Origin: Tubiluchus corallicola
Taxonomy: Eukaryota > Priapulida > Priapulimorpha > Priapulimorphida > Tubiluchidae
DNA length: 64,000 bases
Direction of reading: 5' to 3'
NCBI GenBank assembly: GCA_030141605.1
Contig: JAQGDQ010000292.1
Location: 186,001-250,000 of the forward strand
Part shown: positions 1-13,300 of the stretch, piece after piece
Layout of the letters: every line of letters starts with the position of its first letter
Position numbering within the stretch: position 1 is the stretch's first letter
The notes under the pieces: generated by a model
Told to the model about the DNA's origin: nothing
Seen by the model: only the letters and a program-made list of their open reading frames with translations
Databases searched by the model: none
Position numbers and translations under genes: made by a program

Positions 1-498
1 CAAACTTCATATCCAACAATTTAACTTCTAGTGAACAAAAATACGTGAAATGCTACAGTATTTTCTCAAACACAGGAACTGTTACACGAACTACTGTTAA
101 GGCTTTACTGGCTTGAAGAACAACTAAAACCTTTACAAGAATCAGACTGGAACGGAAAAAGAACTACAAAACAGATGGTAAAAAATGGAGTGAGCAAGAA
201 AGAATAATAGAAAAGTACCCACAACAAAAATGGAAATTAGTCGAAACATGAAATTTTAGGTTTTGGACAATTTATTGCAAAATAATGAACAAACGTAATA
301 ATTTTTCCTTTATCATTCAACTAGATTGGGTTTGGTAGATTTGAAAAACAATCCATTAGGGTCACCGATGTTTTGAAACAAACAAAGACACTCATTTGGG
401 ATAAACTAAAATTTTCAATTACAACGTATTCAATTACAAACGAACAATTAATAATAAATATTTTAATTACATTACACAGATAATGATAAATTATTCAC

Positions 499-1300
499 CT
501 AGCTTGTCCTGATTCAGTCTCTTTTTGGTTGACCCATTGCTTGTACACTTCTACTGGATTAGTGTTAATGTTGAGATTTTTGTCACCAATAATCTTTGTG
601 ACAAGAGGGTTAAGCAACTCTCTGAGCGAATTCAGGCCACGACCATTTCTAGTAAAGACAATGATTCAAATTACACATTTCACGTGAAATGGTAAGTAAA
701 ATTATCTATTGAACATAAAGAGTAAACAGAAAATAGGCTCAAGGAAATATTAAAGATTACATGTATGTACCTGTTGAAACCAACAACCATTCTGATCACC
801 ATAGGATTACCTGTAACAATATCACTGGGCTTTTCAACCCTCATTCTGAAAAGAACAATTTGTCTAAATAAATAAAACTGGTTAGAAATTTCAGCAAAAG
901 AATGACCCAGAAACCAAATCCAGAAACACCTTTTAAATTTACAATTATTTAACAGTTCAAAACTTGATAACATAGTTAGCACATGTTACCTAATTTCTTC
1001 TTCAAGTGCCGCTTGGAATAATTTATTCAGTAAGTATTCTTCACGTTGATTGCCGGCATAATTATACAATGTCAAAATTACAGATTCCATGAACTTTGTC
1101 GTCCGACTTTGCGGCATGGCGAATATCAGCTTGGCCAAGTAATGAGGGTTTGTTTGCAGATAGTAAAACAGATGTTGGTAAGCTTCAAGAAGTTCTCTAC
1201 TTTCCTTACTCAGACTCTTGATGCCCCTGCTGGTACTGATTGTACCTTCTTTGTTTATATCCTTGTGATTTTTTAGTTTCCTTCCATGTGCAACAACATC
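499..1300 (-). CDS. IQGAP: IQGAP exons 24-26: start of the GAP-related domain
   Basis: Exon 24 contains LLEAYQHLFYYLQTNPHYL and FMESVILTLYNYAGNQREEY. Exon 25 contains DIVTGNPMVIRMVVGFNR. Exon 26 contains NGRGLNSLRELLNPLVTKII and VEVYKQWVNQKETESGQA. These are the first conserved blocks of the IQGAP GAP-related domain, which in this family binds active Rac/Cdc42 without stimulating GTP hydrolysis. The catalytic-finger region lies further downstream, outside the window, so I cannot check it. Exon 26 ends in phase 2 before GTGAAT. I see no exon in positions 1-498. Confidence 0.93.
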
Positions 1301-4300
1301 CTACAACATTTAAAGGTAATGCAATACAAGATATGAACGCTTATGGTCTGTTTCTTAGATTCTGATAAAGTTATTACATACTGCTGTTTGTGTGGAAAGA
1401 AAGCAGAGGAAAATTTGTTTCTCAGCTAGAACAGCACATTGTGCCATACAGTGACAAATCAGAGATTCTGCTAATTGAGCCACCAAAGTTCCATTACAAA
1501 GCAAGTCAAGTCGTTATCATTTTATGACAAACATCATTAGTTTTCACTACAATCAAACAGCAAAAACTTCTGATTCTGAATGACGTCATTACAGTCACCG
1601 TCAGAATCACACCCTAAACGTTTTGCTACAGTCCCTGCCTCTATGTACAAATTTGTAAAGAATTTAAGTGATTTAAATTCCTTAGGCATCACAAGGCGAG
1701 ATAAAACACAATTACAAACTAAAGTGTACGTGTTGGTGCTACCTATTTCGAAATTGTGCAGAAACTTGTCAACGCAGACAATCAGGTTGTGATTATAGAA
1801 CGCACTCTCTAAGGTACAAATGATTCTAGCCTACGATCATTGTGACTGTAGATGTTAGTTCTAAGATCATTGTGACTGTAGATGTTACTTCTACGATCAT
1901 TGTGACAGTAGATGTTAGTTCTATTGCCACAATCATAAAAAAGCATTCTGTGATTGTAGCAGAAACTCTGTATATTATGACGAAAATCTTTCTCAATACA
2001 GTCAACCTCGGATATAAGGGAACCTCCGGAACGGACAAAATCATCCCTTATATCCGATAGCCGAAGTTGAGTCGTGGAAACCAAGCTGTTCAAAGGCCGA
2101 ATTTTCGAAAACTTGAGGTTAGATTGATCAATTTCGCTTGAGCAACTTTTTCTTTTTCTATATTATGATTTAGTTACCCATATCATTACAGCCACAAGAC
2201 CCGACTGTAGTCCAAGGGAATACAGTCGGGCCCACACTGGGTCTCGGCATAGGCTTTTTAGGATGTAAAAAATATTTGATCATACGGTCCCTTATATGCG
2301 AGATAATTTACCTGGGTTTCTATTATGTGGGACCTGAAGATATCGTCCCTTATAACCGAAAGTCCCTTATATCCGAGTACCTTATATACAAAGATTTTTA
2401 TAAGGAAAAACGTTACGAAAAATCGGGACCGGTGTTGGTGGTCCCTTATAAGCGACTGTCCCTTATAAGAAAGCACCTTATACCCGAGGTTGACTGTATT
2501 TTCAAGCGTAGCTAAGAATATTTAACACAAAGAGAGCAAGGTTTATACACACATAGGAATGAAAAATAGCTTTTAATGTAAGTGATTTAACAAGCAATTA
2601 ATGACACTTCTTCTACCCTGAAAAGAGAGTTTATGTATAATGTGGTGCAACTGTTGCAAGAAGCTAGAGTTTCTTCTTGGAATTGAAAATATTTATTCAC
2701 CAAGAAGTTTGATCTAATTTTAAAGTACATCAATTGTTAATGCCTAACATGTTTAGTTTTTTCACACTTCATATAAATAAATTTCCAATTACTCACTTGT
2801 AAGGTAATTCTATTTTTCACAAGCAACCCAATTTTAATGTCCATCGTGTTGAGATCTTGTTCTAGCTTCTGATTGGATCTAATCACAGCCACAACTTTTT
2901 CCTTCAACTTTGTGAGCTCTACAAGTATGAACGATTCATGTAAATAACTATTCAAATTGTCCTATAACCTCAATTTATTAATATGTTTAATACCACTTTA
3001 ACACTGTAGGTACCACCCTACAACTGACTAAATTTTGGTCCCTGGCCAAGTCAAAACTTTTAAAGTATTAATAATGACTGGTACAAAAATTTTGTTGATC
3101 GATCCCACATACATATAACTAGCCTGATACCAGTGATGTGTGCAACCATAACTTACCAAGCTCCTCTGAGTAATCAGCATCACTATACTCTAAAAGATGT
3201 ACAAACTTCCTCACTACATTCAGTGGTGGATTCGGACTATGAACTGAAAAAAAACTTACAGTTATTCCCATTTTTAAAATATAAACTTGCAAGTAAAATG
3301 ATAAACTTAATTTTTTGCTCATGTTACAGTCTATAAGATGAGCAAACTTACCAAAAAGCCAGTAGTCATTGCGGGCAAGGTTGGAACGCCACCAAGCCTG
3401 CAGCAAGATGGCAGCACCCTCCTGTATAAATAAACAAAAAGTAAATAATTATACTAAACAAAGTAAGTCACTTTTTTTTAATTTGGTGGTGTCACTTATA
3501 AATCAAATGCCAGAAAAAGTGATTAAATGACTAAATTTTTACATGCCATTCCAAAGCTTTTATGGTCTTTTAATGTTTATTTAAATAGCGTTTAGTTAAT
3601 TTATCCAAAAAACAATAGTTAACTAACATGGTCAAAATGTGAGAAGTGCAATAATTAAAACTTACATGATCTTTAAAATATGCCAGTTTGTCCTGATATC
3701 CTTTTTTAGCAAGCCACATGCGTACAATAGCTTGGATCTAAAAAAATAATGAATACTCATGTAGTTGTATAACACTGCAAGTCCATATCAGCTTGTCTCA
3801 TCATTTAATTTTACAAACTAAATGACATATTAATTATTTTGGCACACAGAGAATTTTACATACTGTATGATGTGCTTGAAACACAAATCTTATTCACCTT
3901 AACAACTTCATATGGGTGACTATGTAATTGTTCCAGTCTTTCTTGATACTTTTTTCTTTGTGTATAACTTTTCCACTGTGCCTGAATCCTGACTATCGCT
4001 GGTAACTGACGTTTCATAAAATCGTACCTCTCTCTGTACCGAGCACGGGCCTGATGGCCTCTAACCTATAAAAATTAATATATTAGGTAAAAGTACTTGC
4101 ATGATTTTAAGTCTGTTTTTAATCTCAGTCCTCAGTTTGTTTTACTGACTTGCAAATAGCACAAAGATTAAAATAAACTACATTTCCGTTATTTCTTATC
4201 AACAATTTCTTGATTTAGTTTTTGTGAAAGCAGTGAAAGATTAGTCTTGCTTGATTAGATGGATGTCTTTTTTTCCAAACATCTTACTAAAATACAACAA

Positions 4301-7300
4301 ACTCTTGTCTCAAATACATCTTATTTTACGAACTTTTCATCAAACAATAAAGTCAACGTTACATTAATACGTTTTTAGTAAAAATGCTTCTATTACTACA
4401 CTCTCAGCAGTTTGCAATTACACTCAGCAACTTAAAGGACAAGAAAAGGGGCACCTGAAGTAGGTTTCAGAAAAACCGCCTTAAAAAATTATACTACTTT
4501 ACAGCAATTTTATGCGCATATCGTATTCACGCTGAAAGGAATTTTCGTTTGTTTTCATTTTAAATCTCCTGCAATACTGTTCCGATGGTGCCATTACATG
4601 ACGTCACTACGCCACGTATATCAGCAGAGGAAAAAGAAATGTTAAATTATGACCCAAAAAACTTTCAGAGCAAATCTATATTACTTAGCATTTCACTTAC
4701 CTTCTGGAAAGACTTATGTAACTAGACTAATATTTTAAATGTTTGTACTAATTGGTAAAATGTTGCTGCCTCACCCTCCAGGGTGCGCCACTCACTAGCC
4801 AAAAACGTATTTTTAATCTTATTGACAAGATACAGTAACTTAAAATTTATTTTTTCAAACCTTACTTAGTGTTATCAAAACTTGTTTCAAACGACCTACC
4901 ATTAAAAGGCTGCGCCTAACAGTCATCACGGGAGTTTAAATTTACACGTTTTACACAGAGTTATGGCCGATGGAAGCCCTGTATACGAAAAGGTAGTTAG
5001 TGGTAAAATTTTGAGACGAATTTTTTAAGCTATGTTTGGCACAACAAAAGTAGTTCAATTAACCTGCGCTTGTATTTTAACAATGTAGGGCTCATTTGAC
5101 TTGTAGAACAGCTCTCTATCATGTGCTGCAGTAACATCAGATATGATATCTTGAATTTCATCTTTTGTCAAATGGTGGGTGCTTGCATCAAAATCATCTG
5201 GGACTTTCCATTGCCACAGCCCTGTTTCTACATCTAGATAAAATGGATGGCCTTCCTTTGTTTTCATCATCAGCCAGGAGTTTTCAGTACTTGCAGCATC
5301 ATTACCTGGTAAAAATAAGTTTTTATTAACAAACAAAAATGGTATATTTTTAACCATTAAATTAGAGAGATAAAATGGTACATCCTTAACCATTAAATTA
5401 GACAGATAAAATAGCACATTCTTAACCATTAAATTAGAAAGATAAAAATGATTACAAGTTCCTAACTGGAAAGATTATATTTACCGTCGCTTCCGTGTTT
5501 CTCCTGCTTAGCAGTCTTAAGTCTTTGCAGGTAAGTTGGCACACAGTCTGACACCACACTATGTAAGTTTGAGCCAGACTGCTGCATGGCTTCAAGCATC
5601 TCTTTTTCATCTTCTCTATCAACTGCTTTATTGATAACACTGATAGCTGAGCATACTAAAAATAAAAGTAAACTTATAATGGGACAAGTTTTCTAATGAA
5701 ACCTGTGCACAATGCAGCAGAGATTTGATTTTAAATTCATTTCATTTGTTAGTCTAAGATATCTGATATCTAAACTGTCCACTAATATTACAATGAGCAA
5801 CATTTCAGAAACTAAAATAATGGCTAATGGCCATTTACCAGGCTATGTCTGTTTAACTTTAAACAAAAAAGGTGCTAAAGCTTAGTAACTGGTATTATCA
5901 TACTTACATTTCTCAATGTCAGTAGCTTGTCTGTTAGCTGACAAAATTATTTCCTGTATTTCTTCCAGCCATAATTCATGTAATCCTTCATCATCAATTC
6001 CCTAACAAAACACATTTGTATTACAGCCTTTTTGCAACAGTCAGTCATAAATAAAGAAGTGACGAGATCAGTCGTCATCAAAATACTACGCCTATGATTT
6101 GTAACTCTTGTCAGGGAAGCAGTAGCGATTTTACCTATATTTTGGAAGCAATTTTGAGCGATCATACCATCACTGAAAACAGTGAAACCGATGAAGTATT
6201 GAACATTGTACTATGGTAAATTTTTCATTATCAGTTATCCTAACAAGCTTAATATGGCATATGAAATAATATTTCTATTGATTAATAGCAAAATTTCTAG
6301 TGATATATCTATACGACTAGAGCAGGTCTATGAGAAATTTGGTAAATTGAAGTGACTAAGTCAACGTAAGCCCTTGAAAATGATGTAATATGCACTTTAT
6401 TTGAGAAACTATCAAGATTCCTGATCCTGCTAAGGTCACTTATCCAACTGCTCCCAAAAGCTGCCAATGCTTAATTTTTGCTAATTGATCTCTCAATGGT
6501 GAAAAGTGTCACAAAATTAAATTTAAAAATCATTGATTACTTACTTCTGTTTTGGCATGTTTAGCAGCACGTAAAAGTCTGGTATAATGATTAGCATTGT
6601 CAGCATCAACTTCACGTAATGCAGCAGCAGGAAGCTGAAGTGCAGCTAACACAACATTTTGATCACCAGAATCTATGGCTTCATTTATGTGATGAATAGC
6701 TGCAACACCTAAATGAAGACAAAAATTGGTTTCAGAAACATGATAATTAAAATAAAGACAAAATAATAACTGTGCCCCAAAAATGATTAAACTGACATTG
6801 AATGACGCATTTAGTGAAAATGAAACATCATTTAGATTGGTCACAAAACTCTTGTCATCAGCATTAGAATGTGAGTGAAGCACATGCAGAAATAAGTACA
6901 GCATTGAAAACAACAAGAAAACCATAGAAAACAATAAGTGCAACACAGAAAGTGATAAAAACAGCATAGAAAGTACAGTAGTACCTCTGTTTTCGACCAT
7001 AATTCGTTCCTAAAGTGTTTGAAACCGAATCATTTATTCTCATAAAAAATAATGTAAAAGCAAATAATCCGTTCTCAAGCACCAAATGAACTGTAAAGTA
7101 TTACTAAAACGAAATATAATAATGCAAAAATGTTTATTCAAACAGTAGATATGATATAATTGATAAGAAAATCATAACAGAATTACTTTGAAAGAAAAAC
7201 ATAATTGTTCCCGCATGAAAAAGCGGAGAAAAATAAGCTTTGAAAGTGCTTAGCGATGTTATGCAATTCAAATATTGTGCATCGGGCACGGTCGATTATG

Positions 7301-10300
7301 CTCGGCTCTACTCGGCTCGCCACACATGTGCATCACGTGTTTGGCGGATGGTCGGGTAACGAAATTCTGGTCGAGAGCGGAGATAATTTCAGCTTGAATT
7401 TTCTGGTTGAAAACCGATTTGTACGAGTACGGAGACGTTCGACAATGGACGCATGACTGTAATATGAACAGCACAGAAGGCAAAAAGTACAGCACGGAAA
7501 GCAATAAGTATGGGACAAAAAGCGATAAATACAGCACTAAAAAGCAATAAGTACAGCATAGAAAGCATCACTTACGTGCAAGCTCTTCCTTAACTTGCTT
7601 GTTAACTTCTTGTATAAGATCCTGAATCTCAAAATGAGTTAGTAAATCACACTGAAATATATAAGGGTTTGTAATAGCAAAGGAAATCTTAAACCTAGTC
7701 ATCATGACAGAAATGCAATTTTTGCAGTCACAACAAAATCCTCATGTTTGCACTAAATAAAAAAGAACAAAGGCTACAGTAACACTGTCAATACATTTAC
7801 ATGTAACTTTAAAAGCAATACTGTCTTTTCATATAGTCAATAGCCCGAGAAATATTTCACCAACTAAGTGACAAAATGAAATCAAATTTTAGCTACTTTC
7901 CCAAACACCAAATAAATAAGTTAATTAAATAGCAATAACACAATATTAGATGGTGAGTGGGTGATTAGCATCTGGAAATTAAATAATAACATGTAAACCT
8001 AATGAGTAATTTGAAAAAAGGAGACAAAAGGGGGTAAATCAGCTTTATCCTATCTGTTAATCGTAACCTATGTGACAGTGACTGATTATGTTCTAAGAGA
8101 GACAGAATTCGCACCAAATCGCTCAGCTGAGCCGGAAAGCTAGACAAAGCAAGGTGCAGCTTATGCATTAAGCCCCTGGTTCAAATACCGACTTGGGTAA
8201 CAATTTTTTACCTCCTTTCTTTAAGAAATTAGCTGACACATTGTCTGTTTAATCTTAAACTTAGCTAGGTTTATTGTTAAAGCAGATAGTCGCCTACCGA
8301 ACTATTCTTCTTACGACCTTTGGCGTATAGCATTTTATCTAGGTATTTTGACATGTTTTCCTCCTCGAGTTCAACCATGTGAGCACTTTTATCTGACAAA
8401 GCTTCAAACAGTGTTTCTGCACTACAGTTATCGATAGCAATATTGATCTTCGCAACAACTGATAACACTATAAAACAGATAATCATGAATACAACCATAT
8501 AAAACATGTCAGCAAATAAATGTGTCTAATTGATTAGCTACATTACACGGTCAAAAATTCGGCAAAATAATTTAAGGCTTGCAATTAAATTTTACACTTC
8601 ATATTTCAATGAAATAAGTCCAAAGAGCACAGATCCAATTTTAACTACAAGTCACTCAATCTACAAGTCGTTTCTGTCACAATAATGTTTGTTAACTTGT
8701 TAATGTGACAGAAGTCAGTATCACATTTTTTTATTTTTATGTATTTATCTATAATGGCAAAGACCTGTTTAATAAAGGTCTGCAAGATTGTTAATTTTTT
8801 TAAGCTCGACAAGAGACAATAAGGGAAGTTGTACTTCAAAATATATATCAATATAACGAACAGTAACAAGATTAGTAATTAAACCTGTTAGCATGATGTT
8901 TTATATAAAATTCAGTCAAGTAAAAAAACTTTTGGAAACTAAGAACTTTTGCTGTGACCATTTCTTGTTCCTCGACCATTATCTTATCCATTGTGACGAG
9001 AACAGAACTGCGACTTCTTGCGAGGCAAGAGATGAGATTGAGTTCTTGCAAACATCTAATGCTTAACACTAAAATTTGCTCAACTGCCAAGAAACAGCAT
9101 TTCCTTTTATTTTTCCGTTTCACCATTTCAACTTGCACACTTACAACACATGTTCACATTGAAGATAACTAAGGAACCTTTCAACCAACAAAACTAAGTT
9201 AATTCCCTGCCAACAGTCTCTCAGCACCTTACAGAAACAAAATATGAAACATGTAACAAAAATTTTTATAATATTTACCTTTTACGCCACCAGCTATTTC
9301 ATCAAAATCTAGATCATCCTGCTTGTCGGCACGTATAGTTTTAAATTCACTGTGATACAACTTTTCTCCTTCATCAACAATAGGTGGAAGCAAAAGGGAA
9401 GCATCTTTCAAAGCCTGAAGTGTTATAGCAGAATCATCCCCTGCAAGGGCACTGTTGATAGCTTCAACAGCAGTAAGTCCTAAAACGGAAAAATAAATTG
9501 ACAGACAAGCAAGAATATGCAAAAAATTACACTCGAGTAATAAAATACATTTTATTTGGCCATTTTATCTGAAAAAGCGAATAGTTAAATCTCAATTCAT
9601 ACAGCAAGGGAGCTTAACTTTGCCAATTTTTGGTAACAATTTGTTTTAATAATGGTGAAATTTTGACAGAATTTCTGCATTTAACATTGAACTCCTTACT
9701 GTAATGAGAATGTCTGAATTCTCTTAAAGCTTTAGCAAGTCTTTAGTGTACGTGGGTGCCAGAAACATTATTTACAGAGTATGTATTGTTCTACTGATAT
9801 ATGCACACACACCAGCATCAACACAATACGTACACATAGTCAGACACTGATACACACACACATACATAGCAGCCCCAATTTATTGCTGCAACAATGAACA
9901 GTAAACCTGTAGAATGAAGATAAACACTGTGTGCTCTGAACATCCACATGTTGAACAAGGAGATGCAATCATCACTCAAAATTTCATTTGCCCTTACTCA
10001 ATTGAAAGAACCAGCATATGCAGCTAAGCAAAGACTGAGAAAAATCTACGTCTAACATTGGAAACTTACATTAAAAAAGTAAACATTACTACAAGAAACG
10101 TTTACAAAATATGTTTCAAATAATCTGTAAATCTATGCATACTCACTGCTTTACCATAGGTGGTTTTAATGTTTTGCATGTATAAATAAAAGTAACGAAA
10201 TTCATAAAATGTTTGTTTTAGACAAGCAAACTATTACTGATTTGTTAAAAAGATGATAATAGGCAACATCCGTAATCCCATACACTTACAGTTTTCCAAT

Positions 10301-13300
10301 GGAAGCATTTAATGACAATTCTTTTAAAAATCCATATTGTTGAATTGCACTAAAAAAACGAGGACTTTCTGTACATAAACTACATAAACACTTGACATAC
10401 TTTGTTTGAAAACAGAAGCTGCTGTATTTGCATCGGAAACTGCAGCTTGGATATCGTCTCTTTCTAAATTTTTGCTATCCTCATTGTTGTTATTCTAAAA
10501 AAACAATTTACTTATAATTAAAAAAGAAAGGTCAAACCAACTGACTCGCCATTTCAAATATTAGACCTACAATTAGTGATTAGCTACAAGACAACAAAGG
10601 TAATGTAATCAGCAACAGTACTATAACATAAATAAAAATGCCATAAACAACATGCCCACAATCAAAGAGATAATTCTTAAAACTTGAGGTTTCAACATAC
10701 ATTTTTGAAATCACGAATTTTTAGCAAACACTCCATGTACCAGCTAGCATTGTCTTGGCAAATACCCTGCATACCAAGATGGCGACTTTGCAATGCTAAG
10801 ACAAGAGCCTCTTCATCATGACTGTCCAATGCAGCATTAAGTTCAACGATTGCCTCTTCAACTAAAAAAGAAAATTATATGGTGGTAAAATGTGACAATA
10901 AGCCAAACCTCGGCAGAAATTTCTCATAAAAGATTGATTGAGAAGAGATAACATTTCTATCATTTCTATAAAACTAGAAAATTCACATTAGAGTTTTGTT
11001 AAATTGTACTTTTCATGATATATCAACAGACCATCTGATTTACGCAGCATAAACTCTATTCTACTACAGTGTATTTACAAATAGACTGGCTTCTGGATGA
11101 GATGCTAACAGAACATTATTCAAGTTTTCCAAATAGCAAAACTTAGTTTTTAAAAGTTTGAAGACTACTCATAAGAATGAGATATATAAAAATAACATAT
11201 GACAGCAGTTTATAGAGATGAAGGAAAAAGGTACCATAATACCTTCAAAATATAAGGATATTAGCTGTGCAAGTAGTAACCCAAAGAAATATGTACTGGA
11301 TGCGAATCTACTCTAGGGCAACTTTATCTTTTAAATGTTTTGAATTAATCACAAATCAGCATCCATACCTTAAGTTTGCTTTACTAACAAATCAAACTTG
11401 CAAGAACCTAGGTTCACAAAAATAATAAAATGTCTCAGTAACAATATTATGAGCACAGCCTGAAACTTCACATTTTCTTACCATTAGTTTTATTCAGGAA
11501 GCCTTGTATCTCAGCCTGCGTTAAAAGTTCGTCATACACATCAGGTTCGTAAGTTGTATCTGGATCCATTGACTAAAACAAACAAGCAACAAAAAACCCA
11601 TTTTTAACCTTAAGACATATGTATTATGTAGTCTAAGTCAATTACATTAATTAATTTTATATTAATTATACCATTAAAGTTAGATTTAATTCTTATCTGT
11701 TGCTTTACTGCTGCCTTTGGCTATTTTAAAAAGAGATCCAACTTCAGTGCATTTTGCTAAATATATTAATATCATCACACAATAAACTTACAAAAAAAGG
11801 TTTTGCTTAAATGTAAAAAGATTCAAGATATTACTATTAGACAGATTGTGAAGACTTGAGATGTGCACTATGTATGCAAATTTTTACTATTTTTTACATT
11901 CAAAAACTGCTAAAAGGAAAATAAATAATTACACACTATTTTTCATTGCAATTATCAGGCTAATTTTTCACATCTTAAGATAGCTAAGAATGAGCAGATT
12001 TGGGTATTAATACTCACTACTAGATATCACTGAAAAATGCATTATAATTGTGACTACTTGAGGTGCATTACCGAATTCAGCTATATTACAAAACACAGTC
12101 ACAGTTTCTAGTGTCCTGACAATTTCTACATACCCTATTAAGGGCATCCTGCACTTTTTTTTTCTTTGCCGCATACAAAATCTTTTGATAACTGTTGGCA
12201 TAATTTTCAACTAAATTGTTTAGATAAGCTGCAGGATTCTGCAGAGCTTCCAAAGTAACTTTCGCATCCTGTTTTTCTATTGCTTCGTTAATTGCAATTA
12301 CAGCAGCGTGCACTGCAAACAGAAAATAAACACTGCTTAATAAACGGTAATTATTAGTATGTTACACAAAAATACACATTATGCATATTACTTTTAAAGT
12401 TCCATAGCGATAATCTTCATAATAAAAAAGAACAGCCCATCATTGTAAATCGACTTATTTTTTCGGTCAATTTAAAAAGAACAAGTTAATATATACTATT
12501 TATTAGTAAATTATTGCTAATTATATATTTACTCATTTAAGCATACAGCTAGCTAGTCATGTGAGCAGACAAAGACATTTTTACAGATAAGTTTCGCACC
12601 AATGTATGAAATACGTGCAAAACAATTTCTACAAATCAAATGAGCTGTAGGAGTAGGTAGAACAAAATCAAGTGCAAAATCACTTATAAATTATAATGCT
12701 ATTTTTGTAGTTGCACTTATAAATAGACAAATTATTATTCTTTCAGGACATAGTTAAAGTGTTTGCCCTTTTGAAGCAAAATTCAAAAAGCACAGAACTA
12801 TAAAATTCTTAACACAATAAAAAATCTTACTTCCCATTTTGGTTAAAAAAAAGTTGATTCTACAGACTGGTGTGACTGTCAACAATACTTACGAGCAGCT
12901 TCGTCTACTGACATCTCATTAGCAAGAATGCCTCCAATTTTGCTAAAAACAGGCATTTGAATTCCATACTTCTCCAGGGCTTTTCTCATGTTGTTTATTT
13001 CCTCTTCTGAAATACCAAGTAAAATTAAAAAAAATTGGCCCCTGAATATATGACATATTATTTGGTCATGTTCAAAAGTGCACATAAGATATTGAACATA
13101 ATTTATTGACAGAAAAAAATTAAAATATTTGCTGACTTGTTGAGTACGACACAAGCTCTGAGGGCTAATAAAATTTCGTAGCACACACACGACTACAATA
13201 TGAATGTTTTTATTACATGACTATTTTCTTGTATCTCATTTATTAATTGACACGGGTGAAAAAATTAATCTGTTGAGAGACACGATATAACAACTTTCAG

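Noticed and set aside
8095..8205. Functional tRNA gene
   Set aside because: Box A and box B-like words are present, but a paired acceptor stem and anticodon arm cannot be drawn.
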